From Scalesia atractyloides (lineage: Eukaryota > Streptophyta > Magnoliopsida > Asterales > Asteraceae), in assembly GCA_947069175.1 (NCBI GenBank), contig CAMTDV010000012.1, positions 36,860,341-36,924,340 of the forward strand: 64,000 bases of DNA, in the 5' to 3' direction. The position numbers and the translations under genes are program-made. The notes below the pieces were generated by a model, which did no database searches, was not told the DNA's origin, and saw nothing but the letters and a program-made list of their open reading frames with translations. This document shows positions 1-11,200 of this stretch, in pieces (positions within the stretch are counted from its first letter, which is position 1; the number at the start of each line of letters is the position of its first letter).

Positions 1-230
1 TAGCATAAAAGAGATTTAACGTAAAATCTTGGGGTGTCTCGGAACGAAACTAAGACTATTCGAAAGTGAATCAAAAGTCCTTTCGAGTTAGGGAACATGC
101 TTTGGCCTAATAGGTAGAATACTCTCATTGAGGAGTGGTTAACGGTATTCACCCTTCCAGTTATTACATGTCCCAAGTCGACCGAAAATTCGAGACTTTG
201 GCAGGATTGAAAATCAAGGAGCGGTACTAG

Positions 231-391
231 TTATCAAGATGTGGATATCACTCCTAACTTGATAATTTCGTTCCCTATACGTGGTTGGTACTTGCCAAAC
301 GAGGAGCAAATTCCGACTCGTTGGCAAGGGTCTACTAGAGTATGAAATGGAAATTCCCATCAAGATATGGATATCATTGCTAACTTGATGG
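231..391 (-). other. Three consecutive stem-loops in the retroelement leader
   Basis: Stem 1 pairs TTATCAAG (231-238) with CTTGATAA (258-265) around a 19-nt loop. Stem 2 pairs CTTGCCAAACGAG (291-303) with CTCGTTGGCAAG (317-328), with one bulged base. Stem 3 pairs CCATCAAG (357-364) with CTTGATGG (384-391), again around a 19-nt loop. Stems 1 and 3 are diverged copies in which two base pairs changed on both sides, so pairing is kept. This fits a structured RNA leader. A role in packaging or dimerisation is only inference. Confidence 0.65.
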
Positions 392-714
392 CGTAGTTTC
401 GTGAAAAAAATTGAATGCGCAGATTGAGAGCGTTCACCAAAGTGCGGGTTTCACCCCTATTTTGGTGAGATCGTCTCGTTTGTAGCATGAGTGTCTTCAC
501 ACCTTCATGTGTGTATTTGTGTTAGCCTTAGGAAAGGCATGTAGTATTTAAGAAATAGGGTTAGATCAGGAGAAGAATAGGAAAGCTTAGACGTTTTAAT
601 CGAGGAAAATAGTTCACTTCATGCGAAGTGACTTCGCTTCGTGCGAAGTGACCACTTTGTGCAAAGTCAAGATCACACAGAGGGGTTCAGTTCGCACGAG
701 TAGGTTCAGTTATT

Positions 715-726
715 GCTCTGATACCA
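715..726 (-). other. Primer-binding site, initiator tRNA-Met type
   Basis: The minus strand reads TGGTATCAGAGC, the complement of the 3' end of plant initiator tRNA-Met, which primes minus-strand DNA synthesis in many Ty3/gypsy and copia elements. It lies three bases inside the LTR edge at 730 and fixes the orientation of the element as minus. Confidence 0.85.
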
Positions 727-729
727 ATT

Positions 730-2264
730 TGTCACACCCCAACCAATGGCGGAATCATCAGGGCGGATGTAGTAGATTGCTCGAGACATCATAACGCTAT
801 AATGTGACAAGTATTTAAATAACAAGATTTCATTTCTAAGAACTCAAGTACATCGATTCAGAAACAAAGTACAACATCGAAAAACAAAGTATAACAACAA
901 AATTAAGAAACACTATCAACAATACATCTAATTTAAAATGGGTTTCTAGTTCAATCCTACTAGATTCCATGCATCCTCGTCATCATCAATTTCCTACAAC
1001 ATATATTAAAGTATAGTTCATCACACAATGCATTGGCGAGTAAAAAAGTTTCAATACTAGATAATAAAAGTTTAACATTCCACATGACATAACCGTTTAC
1101 TTGAACTAACATACAATACTAGTAATACAACTATACATGTCAACCCAAAGTTTACCGCTAGCGTAATCTAATCATAACAATGACTAGACCATTTTGTTTA
1201 TTTAACATGACCTCACGAATATGGGGGATGCGTTAATCCTATAGTGCTATACATGTTAAGGGAGGCTTGTACATAGTTAATGACATAGTATAAAGCATTT
1301 GATTCTAGCATATACAAGTTTGCAAGTATTCATGTAAGCACGTACGACAGAATGTCGTTTTGTGTTTAAGCATAAGCATCGTGATTTAGTGATTTTGATA
1401 GCATACATATGTTGCACCCAAAAGTGTTTAAAGATGAAAACGGGATTCGAGTATACTCACATTCTTGCAAAGCGTTCCAAGCAAACTGCGAAGTCGTTAT
1501 GGTTACGAGTAGGAATCCGAAGTTACCCTATACGGGGAAACAGTGGTGCGTGAGTATTCTGGATTGAGGGTGTGTACGGGTTCGAAAACAAAATGTACAA
1601 AAAGAATGGAAAGTAAAAGTAGAAATATGCCACTTCGTACGAAGTGGCTGCTCACTTCGTGCGAAGTGACTGTTCACTTCGTACGATATGGATCGTTCTT
1701 AAATGATGTAGCTCGTTTAACACTCATTTTGACACTGACTTCTGTGAACAAGAAGTTTAGGAACGAGGCAGAATAGTCAAAGGTCATAACACTTAATCAT
1801 TTTTGACATTGTCATGGTCCTTACCATATTTATACGAAAAGTATGTTATATATATTATATTTATAGAGAAGGGTTGTTGCCAGATCTACTTTGTGCGAAG
1901 TGTTCACTTCGTACGAAGTGACCATCACTTCATGCAAAGTGAGTGCCCACTTCGTGAAAAGGGGTCCAGCTCGCACGGGAGTGTTAGTTCGAGCTGTTTT
2001 TATGTATTCTAACCAATTTTTGAGTATGAAGCTGCAACGTATGAGTATCGTACGTATAATAAGTATGATTTGCATGAAAGTATGTATTTAAATGATTAAT
2101 TCACGTATATCAAGTATAAATAAAGTATGAATTTTCATTATGATCAACGTCTTGGATTACAGGTTTGGAAATGAATTACAACAACACATAAGTACAAGTT
2201 TCCATAAATAGAAATACGATTACAATTTTTAAATAAGGAAAGTACAAAAATGTGAAACGTTACG
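730..2264 (-). repeat. Family B LTR (5' LTR of the minus-strand element)
   Basis: The plus strand begins TGTCACACCCC at 730, next to the PBS, and similarity to the family B solo LTR (28663-29264 plus 41079-42592) ends near 2264 at a GTTAC motif. The length is about 1.5 kb. On the minus strand a TATA-type box (GTATAAATATGG, 1824-1835) lies between two clusters of the palindrome CACTTCGTRCGAAGTG. Short open frames at 1362-2091 are by-products of these palindromes and are not genes. The terminal CA seems to have become CG. Confidence 0.75.
1630..1921. repeat. CACTTCGTACGAAGTG palindrome cluster in the LTR
   Basis: Perfect 18-bp palindromes lie at 1630-1647 (CCACTTCGTACGAAGTGG) and 1904-1921 (TCACTTCGTACGAAGTGA). 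Close variants lie at 1653-1668 and around 1676-1690, 1888-1902, 1925-1942 and 1947-1956. More copies lie in the leader at 615-660. They are CpG-containing hairpin-formers on both sides of the minus-strand TATA box. Confidence 0.85.
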
Positions 2265-2618
2265 TATCATGCCAAGATGTCGATGGTGGTTGTTGTCCAT
2301 TTTTTAAAAGTCACGGTTGACGGTTGTATGTACACGCGGGTCTGGAGTGATGATCTAGGTGGCTTATCTACTTTCTAAGTGTGCGGTCCATAATGCTCTA
2401 AACTAATATTGGGTTAGCCGCTCGGGTAAGTTGTTGGTGTGTTCCTTGCAACGTTTGTAGACTAGTTGTGCGGCTGCCAAGCTCGGTTAATTCTTCTTTT
2501 AGAGTAGCATAAAGAAATTAACACGAAGTTGCTTCGTGACCGTTGTTTTTGCATAGTTGGCATAGTGCAGAGGAAGACGGTCTTCCAGATACATGGTTTA
2601 TTTATTTAGTTATTTATT
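2265..2618. other. No gene seen
   Basis: Unique-looking sequence between the family B LTR and the LINE-like tail. I find no open frame with coding character and no recognised repeat. Confidence 0.5.
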
Positions 2619-2885
2619 TTTTTTGTAAAAGAGGGCGGCCCCTCTGGTAATTTTATTAATCTAACAAAAAATATATACACACCTACAGAGGTTTAGGTTC
2701 CCGGGACATACTACACAAGGCACCCACCACCCCCGTAGGCAAAGGGCCTAATAAAATGGGCTTAAAAGCTTTGAGCCCGTCCAATCTATACAAAAACCAA
2801 CAATCTAAACTAACCAACATAACAAACCTATCAGTCATAATCCAATAATCAAACATAACATAACAATAGCAAACACAACAAGACA
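2619..2885 (-). mobile_element. Probable LINE 3' end, 5'-truncated
   Basis: On the minus strand the segment ends with AATAAAATTACC, then a GC-rich GGGGCCGCCCTCTTTTAC block, then an A-rich tail running into AAATAAATAACT. That order (polyadenylation-like signal, GC box, poly-A) is typical of plant L1 LINE 3' ends. No reverse transcriptase is present, and I could not find flanking target duplications. The plus-strand poly-T at 2619-2628 is this tail. It could also be a processed transcript of another kind. Confidence 0.4.
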
Positions 2886-3852
2886 AAAAAAAAAACTCAA
2901 AACAGCAGCAGTCTTCACATTATCATCAGTGATCTTCACAAAAGCCACCATAGTCTTCATAAGAATAGTACCCGCAATCTTTACACAAACTGTTCCAGCC
3001 ATCAACAGCAAAACAATGCGTACTTTTGCTCTTCACGCAAGCTCTAAGTGAAGCCTTCAAAGAGACTTTACCAACCAGTCAACACTAAAACAGTACCATA
3101 CGACATAACAACTCTAATTTTCACAATCAACATAACCAGACTACCCTGTAGCATCCCACTCCAAACCACTAATGTGACAACCGGCATTTCCCGGTTGTAA
3201 TTACACGCTTAACAAACATTAAGACAATAATACATAGAGTAATTTGACATAATTAACTTAATTTGGTCTTTGGAATGCCTAGGAACGTCTAGCCGACTTT
3301 GCGATACGCAAATGGTGATTTGCGGCAAAACTGCTGAACGTCAAACGGTAACAAACTGACACGAGGCAAAATACTGACAACACCGACAAATACGAATTTT
3401 ACACGTTAATATCTACATATGAATTGGTTTTGATGAATTATCATGCTTTCGAACGTCACAAAACCTTACATGAACGAAAAACGCGGCTGCAGAAACGCAC
3501 CGACAATGAAACGGAAGCATCGGACTCGTATAACACCTTCAAAACTGAAATATTATGATAATTTTAGCTTCGTTTTCGAATTTTAGTATTTGCAGTTAAA
3601 GTCAGATCGAAAAACGGATTAGAAACGACCCCCGAATCATTTTACGCAATTTTAATGCAACCGACGAACAAACGCGATTAATATCGAACGCTGACCCTAT
3701 TTTTACACATTTTTTATCTTAAAACAATATTATACGACGTTCCATGGAGTTTGGGTGAGAAAACAGGCTTCAGAAATGCTATCGGGCTGCTCAAACACAA
3801 GAAATTGGTCTTGGGCCCAATCCACATAAAAGCCCAAACCCACAAAACTCAC

Positions 3853-3863
3853 CTATATAAACC
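3853..3863 (+). promoter_or_regulatory. TATA box of the family C LTR
   Basis: CTATATAAACC lies about 680 bp into the LTR. It is followed by a CT-rich leader (TTTCTCTCTCTAAC and CTCTCTCTCTAG), as at many plant transcription starts. This would mark the U3/R boundary. Confidence 0.6.
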
Positions 3864-4415
3864 AAATTCTTTTAAAAACCCTCATAAGTCACCTACACTT
3901 TCTCTCTCTAACTATAAAACTCTTTCTACTCTCTCTCTCTAGAACACATTTCCGACACTAAAGTCCGGCGACTAGTGGCGGCCGGTCACGGCGGCACAGG
4001 GGCGGCACCACCGCCGACAGCGGTGATGGAGGTTTTCCGGCGACCATTTTCCGGCCAATAGTACACTTTTTCGACTATCTTCGACGTTCTCGATCGCGTG
4101 GTGATGTTGGTTTCAGCATATTCAAAGCCGTTTGGGACCGACAACAACTCCGACGAAATTCTGGCCAAACTTCGGCGAACTCGTTTTGGATTTTTCACTT
4201 CGTGCATGTTTAGATCGGTGGTTAGAGACTTTTCTGCAAATTTTCGCGAAATTTTATTCTCCGGCGAAATTCCGACTTCTGACATGGTTCTGGCGAGGTT
4301 CTAGGCATTAGTTATCAACGAAAAATATATTTTTGGGCTCCTAGTAACCTGTACAGTCCATACGAAACACTTTCATCTCGGGTGAAAAATAAATTTCGGG
4401 ACACTCTCGGGCTGG

Positions 4416-4600
4416 GGTCAACTCGGTCAACAGGTCAAACACGGGTCAAGGGACAGATTTGGATCATTTTTGATGCCTCGGTTCAGTTTTGGGTTCGGTC
4501 AAACCCAGTCATCTACCGGTCAACCGTGGTCAACTGTTCAACTATCGGTCAACTGGTCAAGTACTGGTCAACGCAGTCAACATGGTCAATTGTAGTCAAA
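4416..4600. promoter_or_regulatory. Dense array of W-box cores (GGTCAA / TTGACC)
   Basis: Thirteen GTCAA cores occur in 185 bp. Eleven are GGTCAA, which reads TTGACC on the minus strand, the W-box bound by WRKY transcription factors. Spacing is irregular. The array lies about 560 bp downstream of the TATA box, in the transcribed part of the LTR. It may be a decayed short tandem repeat, a functional stress-response module, or both. Confidence 0.6.
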
Positions 4601-7064
4601 CTCAGTCCGCGAGTCGACACAGTTTCGATATAACATTTACGACGTGAATTTTCATTAGATTATTTATATAAATATTATTTTGCAGGAAACCGAGCTCTGA
4701 ACCAACCTGATTAATGAAAACGACAAAAATTACACGTGAAATTTTCTAGCTACTTGGACTTGTAAATACATAACAACGAGGTTTATATAAATATACATGC
4801 GTACTAGTTAAAAACTAAACCGACACGCGATATTTTCATATAATTATATGTTGAAATTATATAAGACAAAAGCCTACGTTTTTAGCATATGATGAAAACT
4901 TTATATGTTGTAATTACATCATTTGTTGAGTGTTGATAAATATATCGAGAACTTGTATTGTCGGGACTGTCTAAAAATAGAGGAAAGTCTACCCGGTTTT
5001 CAGTAAAAATAAATATATACTTGATTCAAAATTAACGAAAACGTATCATAATTCAAACTACTTTATAAAATAAAGATATGTGTGTATTTATTTTCAACGA
5101 CTCTTTAGAAGTCGCAAAACAAGTTTACAACATTTCTTCGAATACGATTTGCAAGATAACAAAACTCGGGAACTATATAAAAATAATATAATTATTCTGA
5201 TATTTACAACTCGAAGATTTTATAAATAAGTATAAGTTTTTATTTCTAACGCTTGAATGGCATACAGTATATTACCAAACGATTTCAACACATTATCATT
5301 TGTGTCGTTTTGATAAACAAGCAAATGGAACCGATCCTAACAAGCTACAACTATATAATTATTTTCAAAGATTATCCATGAGACACAACGTTTATATACG
5401 TATACATTTACGCTTACATACATACATACTTACATATATATGTATATATACATATATGCCTACATCTTATAAAACACTACGACTAGTCGTATTATTATCC
5501 GTCAACGTATACGACGATTATTCAGGAAATGCACGAATACATTATACGAGTTACGATAACTTATTTCTTATACATATTCGTTACATACATGCACGACCAT
5601 TCGGAACTACTAACACGACTTTATAAATATATTTATATTTAGATATAAATATATCCTAAACCTTTTGGAAACTAAGTGTTCCCAAGACTTAGTACTTATC
5701 ACCGATAATAAATGGGATTAGATGAGTATAATAATATCGTTTCTATCAGCTTAACATCTTCCCCTCGAATCATTGGTTAGTGATTCGGTAGAGCTTGGTG
5801 ACACGTAGTTTAGCTACATTTCAATAGAAACTTATAAATTATTCCTTGATAGGAATGTTATAGATTGCATGCTAGCGAGTCACGTTTTGGAAACGACACT
5901 GTGGAATCATATTAGCTAGCTTTGCACTAGATCTCGAGGTGAGTTCATAACCCCCACTTTTTATGATTTTTACATTTTTGCAAATGTTTTCGGGGGTGGA
6001 AAAGACATGCAAGTTTTGCAAAAGTACACAACATTTCGATGAACGAAAGTTCATATTTCTAAACCACGTTGCGAATGGATTTCAATAAACTCAAATGGTT
6101 TACGAAAAGTATATGCTCAACATACCGGTTTTTCAAAAACATGCGTATTTTCGAAACGTGCATGAGTTTCATGACTAGGAACGGGATTGTCCTAGTTACA
6201 ACGGGACTGGGTTGTCCTGCATACAAATAAGAGGACTGGTTGGTCCTACTTTTAGACTCAAACGGGCTAGGCCCATTCTCATTTGTGCGAGGCACAAAAA
6301 CTCCGTAAGTTCATGTCCCCCTTTTCTCTTAAATGTTTTCGATTTATAACTCTCGGGGGAAATACATGTTTTCGATGGTATGGTTTAGCTATGGAATGAA
6401 ATATTAGATCATGTGCGAATAGGGTCTCTCTTAAGTGCCATTAATCTTTTACAAGACCGAGGAACAAGAGTGGTAGATCTATCGGGTGTAGCAAGCCCCA
6501 CTCATGGGTCCTTGTGTGGCCGCATGTAGTGCTTTTGTTGTCCCAGCCGGGTGGACCGGAAGAAATCGTCTAGGGTTGAGTACTTCCTATATCGACACAC
6601 ATATTAATGTCCTTGCAAAACATTAATGATCATCAAGTTCATTGACGCGTTACATACCACATTATTATATATGAATTCTTAAATGTTAACGCAACGCAGA
6701 CGTTGACAGTTATACAAGTTTTACAAATACAAAGTTTTCAGTTAAACATTACAATGGAAATGGTTTTATTGCATTTTTTCAAACATATTTAAATCGGTTA
6801 CTAAAAAGATTTATTTTAAATCTTTTCAAACAAACTATGAACTCGCCAACTTTATCTTGATTTTTCGCATGTTTCTTTCTCAGGTTACAAATTTCAAACT
6901 ATGGCACGGTTGGTATAAGAGAACCCACGGAAATTCGAGTACTTAGCAGGCGTTCACTTACTAGAAGTCTTAGCACTCATATTTACTTCCGTTGTGCAAT
7001 GAAAATACCAGTTCAGTTCACGCTCAGCTCTAATATAATGAATTTATCGGGGTGTGACAACTAA

Positions 7065-9429
7065 TATCTTCAGTCATATTCAAAGGGCATTGCTATGTTG
7101 ATATTGGGCTATTTAAGGTACTACGATAAATCAGAAGGAAAAGAATTGTGAGGGAAGCAATAATAATAAACAAATATCAATAATTCTTGTCGTTAGGAAG
7201 AAGAGAGTTGCATTGCTTATGCTGACTGCTTGGGAGTTTTTTCTTCTTCTTAAAGATTGTTATAAAAAGTTATTTACTAAAATGGAATAATGGACGATTT
7301 AAAAAAATTATTTACTTTGGTGCTTTTTTATATTTTTTCTTACTTTTTTAAATCAAACCATGTTAAAACAATTTGAGGTTGTTGAACTCATTTTATTTTT
7401 AAATGCAAATACATTTAACCTACTGTTTTTATTTATATCTTTGAAAGTAATATTTTATTTCTAAATTGACTCAATATTATTAATAATATTGTTTCCCATG
7501 TTATTTTATTTTTATATAAGGCTACGAGTGTATTGATTCATATGCTACATCACCTCTTTTTCTATCCATATATAGTGATCATAGATATTTCCATGCTTGA
7601 CACTTCTTGAGTTAATTCAGGGAAGCTGGAGGATGATTGAGCTGATGCACTTTATAGTCAATGTTTCAACTCACTCACAAATTATTATTCTTTTTAATTA
7701 ACTAGTTAATTACATAAACAAACATGTTTCGTTCACTCATATATGCTCTACATGAATTTTTATATTATTAATCAATAATGAAAATCATACCATGGGCACT
7801 GGAAGTATATATTTATTTTAAGAATCCGAAGATTCTTCTTTTAATTATAATATTTTACACTTAATTATTTAGCCAAACAGTTTTTTATAATAAGAATTGA
7901 ACTTTTACCATTTAAAGGAACATCATCACTTAAACACCTTAATATAATTTGAATACAAACACTTTCGTTCACCATTATTTTTTCAACGACGGTCTTTTTG
8001 TATTAGGCTATTGCATTTTTCAAATTGGAAAGCTCCGTTGCTTCACTCCAGCTAGATTATATTGCCTTAATCAGGCTCACACTGGCTTCAGAGTTTGGCT
8101 TGGGCGTTCCTCCGGGAAGCCATACCGCCGGCTGCCACTTGACAGTCGTTGTGCCACCACAAGAGCAAAACTCTCTAGCGTAACACGCGGTGGGACGAAA
8201 ACCCGGGTGGGTTCAGTGTAGAGCCTGGCACCTCTGCAAGGAGACTAGGCTCTATCAATCATTGTCAATCCACCAAAGTGACACAAATGAAGGATTGAAC
8301 TTGAGTTTCCATTAAAGAACCCAAGCCTCTCAATCTATCTCAACAAGTTACGCGTAATGTGCTTGAATTTTGAAAGAAACCTATTAATATATGTCAACAA
8401 GCTATTAATTAAATTTGTGGTGAATCAATACGTGCATACATAAATTCGTTGGAAGAAGCTTCATGCATCCATGCTTGTAGCAAGTAAGGTTCATCCTCCA
8501 ATACAATATTCTAACAACCATTTGACATTAGAAATCAAGTTGATTTAGGTTTGGGCGGCAAATACCAAATCTTTTTATTGAACAAAATATATATGATATT
8601 AATCATGGAGGAATAGGAGGATTTGGCTAATTGGCTCCACTGACCATCTTGGCCTCTTGTCAGAAAAAATCTGAATATGCCTCTCAAACATATAATTATG
8701 TTTAATTTCATCTAACAAACGAATGGAACTATTTTATAGTAAAAAACCCGATTTCTATTACAATAAACAAATGCTTTTACAAGTATAATAGAAGCCAATT
8801 TTTTAAGCAATCATGTTTAGTTACATTTTTTAAACAAAAACCACCGGGTTCTAACTAGGTTCCACTAGAGGTGCAAAAAAAGTCAAAATCAGTTTTTGGG
8901 CGAGCCCTTATTCATTTAATAACCGGTTGGATCAAGTCATAGAGAATCAAAACTGGTTTCACCCAAAGCTGTTCGAATAAGATATTGGTATACAAGAGGA
9001 AAATGTTCGGATCGGTTTGAAAGTAATTTTTATACGGTTTGATTTTAACATGTTTCAACGAGTTTCCAAACCTATTTCAAATTGACGGACCAGGAAGAAT
9101 TGAGACCAGTTTCACCCAAATCGGTTTGAATGTGCAATCTTGCATTCTATTATGTTAAAATAAAGTCAAACAAGGTTATGTTAGTTTAAAATGAATGGGA
9201 ATTAATCAAAGCTTTAAATCTCATATAACATTACTTCTTGATTATTTTTATACAACCTGAAGTCATATTGCCTTTGTTAATGTTTACTTATTCTTTTTTA
9301 TAAATAGTGTTCTTTCTATTAATTTTTATTCTTTTTTTATTTAGACATATACTCATAGGATGTGATATACATTAAAATATACATATTTAAATCTTCTATT
9401 TTATTCTTGTTTTTTGCGATCGGCTAAAA
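7065..9429. other. No gene recognised; AT-rich with a GC-rich island at about 8030-8250
   Basis: The stretch is AT-rich and lacks coding frames I can recognise. Between about 8030 and 8250 it turns abruptly GC-rich. A 90-codon plus-strand open frame (7949-8221) crosses this patch, but its protein has no motif I know and no ATG (it opens on TTG). The patch could be a fragment of a transposon or of a captured gene. Nothing else can be supported. Confidence 0.4.
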
Positions 9430-9567
9430 ATACGTCGTTTAGGTACTTAATTGGTCACTTTTATATTTTCATGTCCAAAACGTCGTGCCACAGACAAAGT
9501 TGGAGAAAAAGTGGGATTAACGAACGTTCCGGATGAATTTTGCAGAAAATGCTGAAGTTACAGAGCA

Positions 9568-9780
9568 CGCACGGTCGTGCAAACCATTGGCACGACCGTG
9601 CGCGACTTGCGATCTCGGGAGCACTGGCAGTGCGCAAGGCAGTGCAGCTCGTTTCTCGGCGCGCACGACCGTGCGACCAATTGCACGACCGTGCACTAGC
9701 TGATTATCAATCAACAGTTTATCTGGAGACCCTGCACGGCCGTGCGACCAAAGCGCACGACCGTGCATATCTGAAGATTT
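9568..9780. repeat. GCACGRCCGTGC hairpin/palindrome cluster
   Basis: CGCACGGTCGTGC (9568-9580) pairs perfectly with GCACGACCGTGCG (9590-9602) across a 9-nt loop. Further GCACGACCGTGC copies lie near 9663, 9683 and 9755, and a perfect 12-bp palindrome GCACGGCCGTGC lies at 9734-9745. The open frames on both strands here (9517-9810 minus, 9540-9887 plus) exist only because of this repeat. Confidence 0.85.
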
Positions 9781-9861
9781 TGCCGCCCAGACGTCCACTT
9801 GTCGACCCATGCTCTGCAGCTGACGTCATTTATGTGCATGCCCGTGCGGATATGAAAATCT

Positions 9862-9870
9862 CTATAAAAC
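9862..9870 (+). promoter_or_regulatory. TATA box downstream of the hairpin cluster
   Basis: CTATAAAAC is followed by AGAGCATTCGCTACTG, a plausible start region. It lies about 80 bp after the last GCACGACCGTGC copy. Confidence 0.5.
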
Positions 9871-11200
9871 AGAGCATTCGCTACTGATCAAAATGTTGGG
9901 TAATTTTCCAAGTTTCTGGGTGATTTCTGAGGTCCGAGAGCTACCGATTCTGGTCGATATCAAGCGTCAAAGTTGCAAGAAGCTCATCTTTCATCCAATC
10001 CATCAAATCCTTGCTTGTTTATGGTTTGAATTCTTGTTCTTAACATACATTTTAAGCACATTTGCAAGCATTGAGCTGATGTTTATGTATTATTATTATG
10101 AATGCTAGTAAAATACTTGTTTTATGAACAATATTTAGTTTGTAATTGCATTGGAATGATGCTCAGGCAACTTGCTCATGTTTGAATCTTGATGATCATA
10201 TGGTAACTTGGTTCGTTGATGTTGGATTTTTTATTGAGGTTGTTTATCTTGGATGATTAGTAAATGGTTAGTTAGGATAAGTTGATAAAACCCCGTAATT
10301 AATCATTTGCTAGTAAACTATTAACTTGTTAATATGTTTACACCATGAAACTAGAAATGAGTATTGGTTTAATAAAAGATAAATTTGTTTTTGATCAAGA
10401 ATGCTTTCTTACACGTAAGGGCTCTAACGGGTTAGATGGTGTTATTGTAAGTTCTTAACATGTTTCATAATTTTTGTTGAGTATTTTTGGCCAAAATGAC
10501 CAACTTGTTAGATTTATGTTTAAGACTTGCAAAATGGATAAGTTTGTGATATGATCTACGTTATGCTTGTATCGATGGTTATTTTGTGTTAACCGGTATT
10601 GCTTTCCTTGATAAAGTGAGGTTAGAAAACTCTTAATGGATGACTAACTTATTTTTAAAAGATTCACATGAAAATATATCAATAGCTCGTTAATGAATAA
10701 TTTTAGATGGTTAAAGTGTGTTTATCGCGTTAACTTTCCGAAGAATTATCATGTTAGGATTCCCGAAAGGGATACTAATTGTCTTTATATATTTGAAAAA
10801 TGATCAAGTGGCTTTGCAACATTTCTGACTTAGTTAACATGCTTAGGTTGTTTATAAAACAAGACAAAAGAAAAAGAAATTATATTTTTGTATTTGGAGT
10901 CTTATATGTTTTAAAATATATTTTTAGAAAATTTAGTAAAAACTCTTTCACATATCTTTTAGCGGTAGATAAATGACAACGGTTTAGTACATAAGCGCCT
11001 GCCCGCGTCCATGGATCGACGTCTGGTTCTTACCCATTCTTTACTACATATACGATATGGTACACTTGCCTTCTGTGTGTGTTTTAATTTAATGTATAAA
11101 TCTTTTTTTATAAATTTTAAAACCGAGCTCGTGTGTAAAATTCATTGTAAAAACATGTATATATACGTACACGTCAGGATGTTTGTTGTTAACTGTTCTA

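Larger units (their letters stand above)
1..729 (-). mobile_element. Ty3/gypsy family B element, 5' leader (truncated by window edge)
   Basis: This is the untranslated leader of a minus-strand LTR retrotransposon. It lies directly inside a PBS (715-726) and LTR (730-2264). No coding frame is visible. Read on the minus strand, it shares blocks with the leader of the gag-only elements at 31350 and 35680: a stretch like GCATGTARTAACTGGAAGGG, and one like CCTATTAGGCCAAAGCATG. The families are therefore related. It also holds three stem-loops (231-391) and palindromes of the CACTTCRTGCGAAGTG type near 615-660. The gag and pol part would lie to the left, outside the window. Confidence 0.8.
3173..7059 (+). 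mobile_element. 3.9 kb solo LTR, family C, with ACTAA target duplication
   Basis: The segment starts TGTGACAACCGGC and ends GGGGTGTGACA. It is flanked on both sides by the same 5 bases, ACTAA (3168-3172 and 7060-7064). TG...CA ends plus a 5-bp duplication are the hallmark of LTR-retrotransposon integration. No gag, pol, PBS or polypurine tract is inside, so it reads as one very long LTR left after LTR-LTR recombination. The last bases match the end of the family A LTRs at 31349 and 41073. A TATA box at 3853 gives plus orientation. Short open frames inside (for example 3986-4304 and 5300-5626) are not coding. Confidence 0.8.
9430..11200 (+). mobile_element. Gypsy-type LTR remnant (Athila/Tat-like), plus orientation
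   Basis: A palindrome-rich upstream block (9568-9780) is followed by a TATA box (9862-9870), an AT-rich leader, and near 10995-11075 a block containing GCGTCCATGGATCGACG and GGTACACTTGCC. That block resembles the tail of Athila/Tat-lineage LTRs. I found neither a PBS after it nor a matching second LTR, so the limits are approximate and the lineage is an inference. No protein-coding frame is credible. Confidence 0.4.

Noticed and set aside
4098..4633. Short frames in the 3.9 kb solo LTR
   Set aside because: They lie in LTR leader sequence with no gag or pol motif, and one runs through the W-box repeat.
730..7059. A single 6.3 kb LTR from TGTCACACCCC to GGGGTGTGACA
   Set aside because: The family B copy at 28-42 kb shows that LTR ends at a GTTACA motif, and the ACTAA duplication defines a separate element at 3173-7059.
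9517..9887. Open frames of 97 and 115 codons on opposite strands
   Set aside because: Both arise from the GCACGACCGTGC palindromes, which read open on either strand. No ATG or domain supports a gene.
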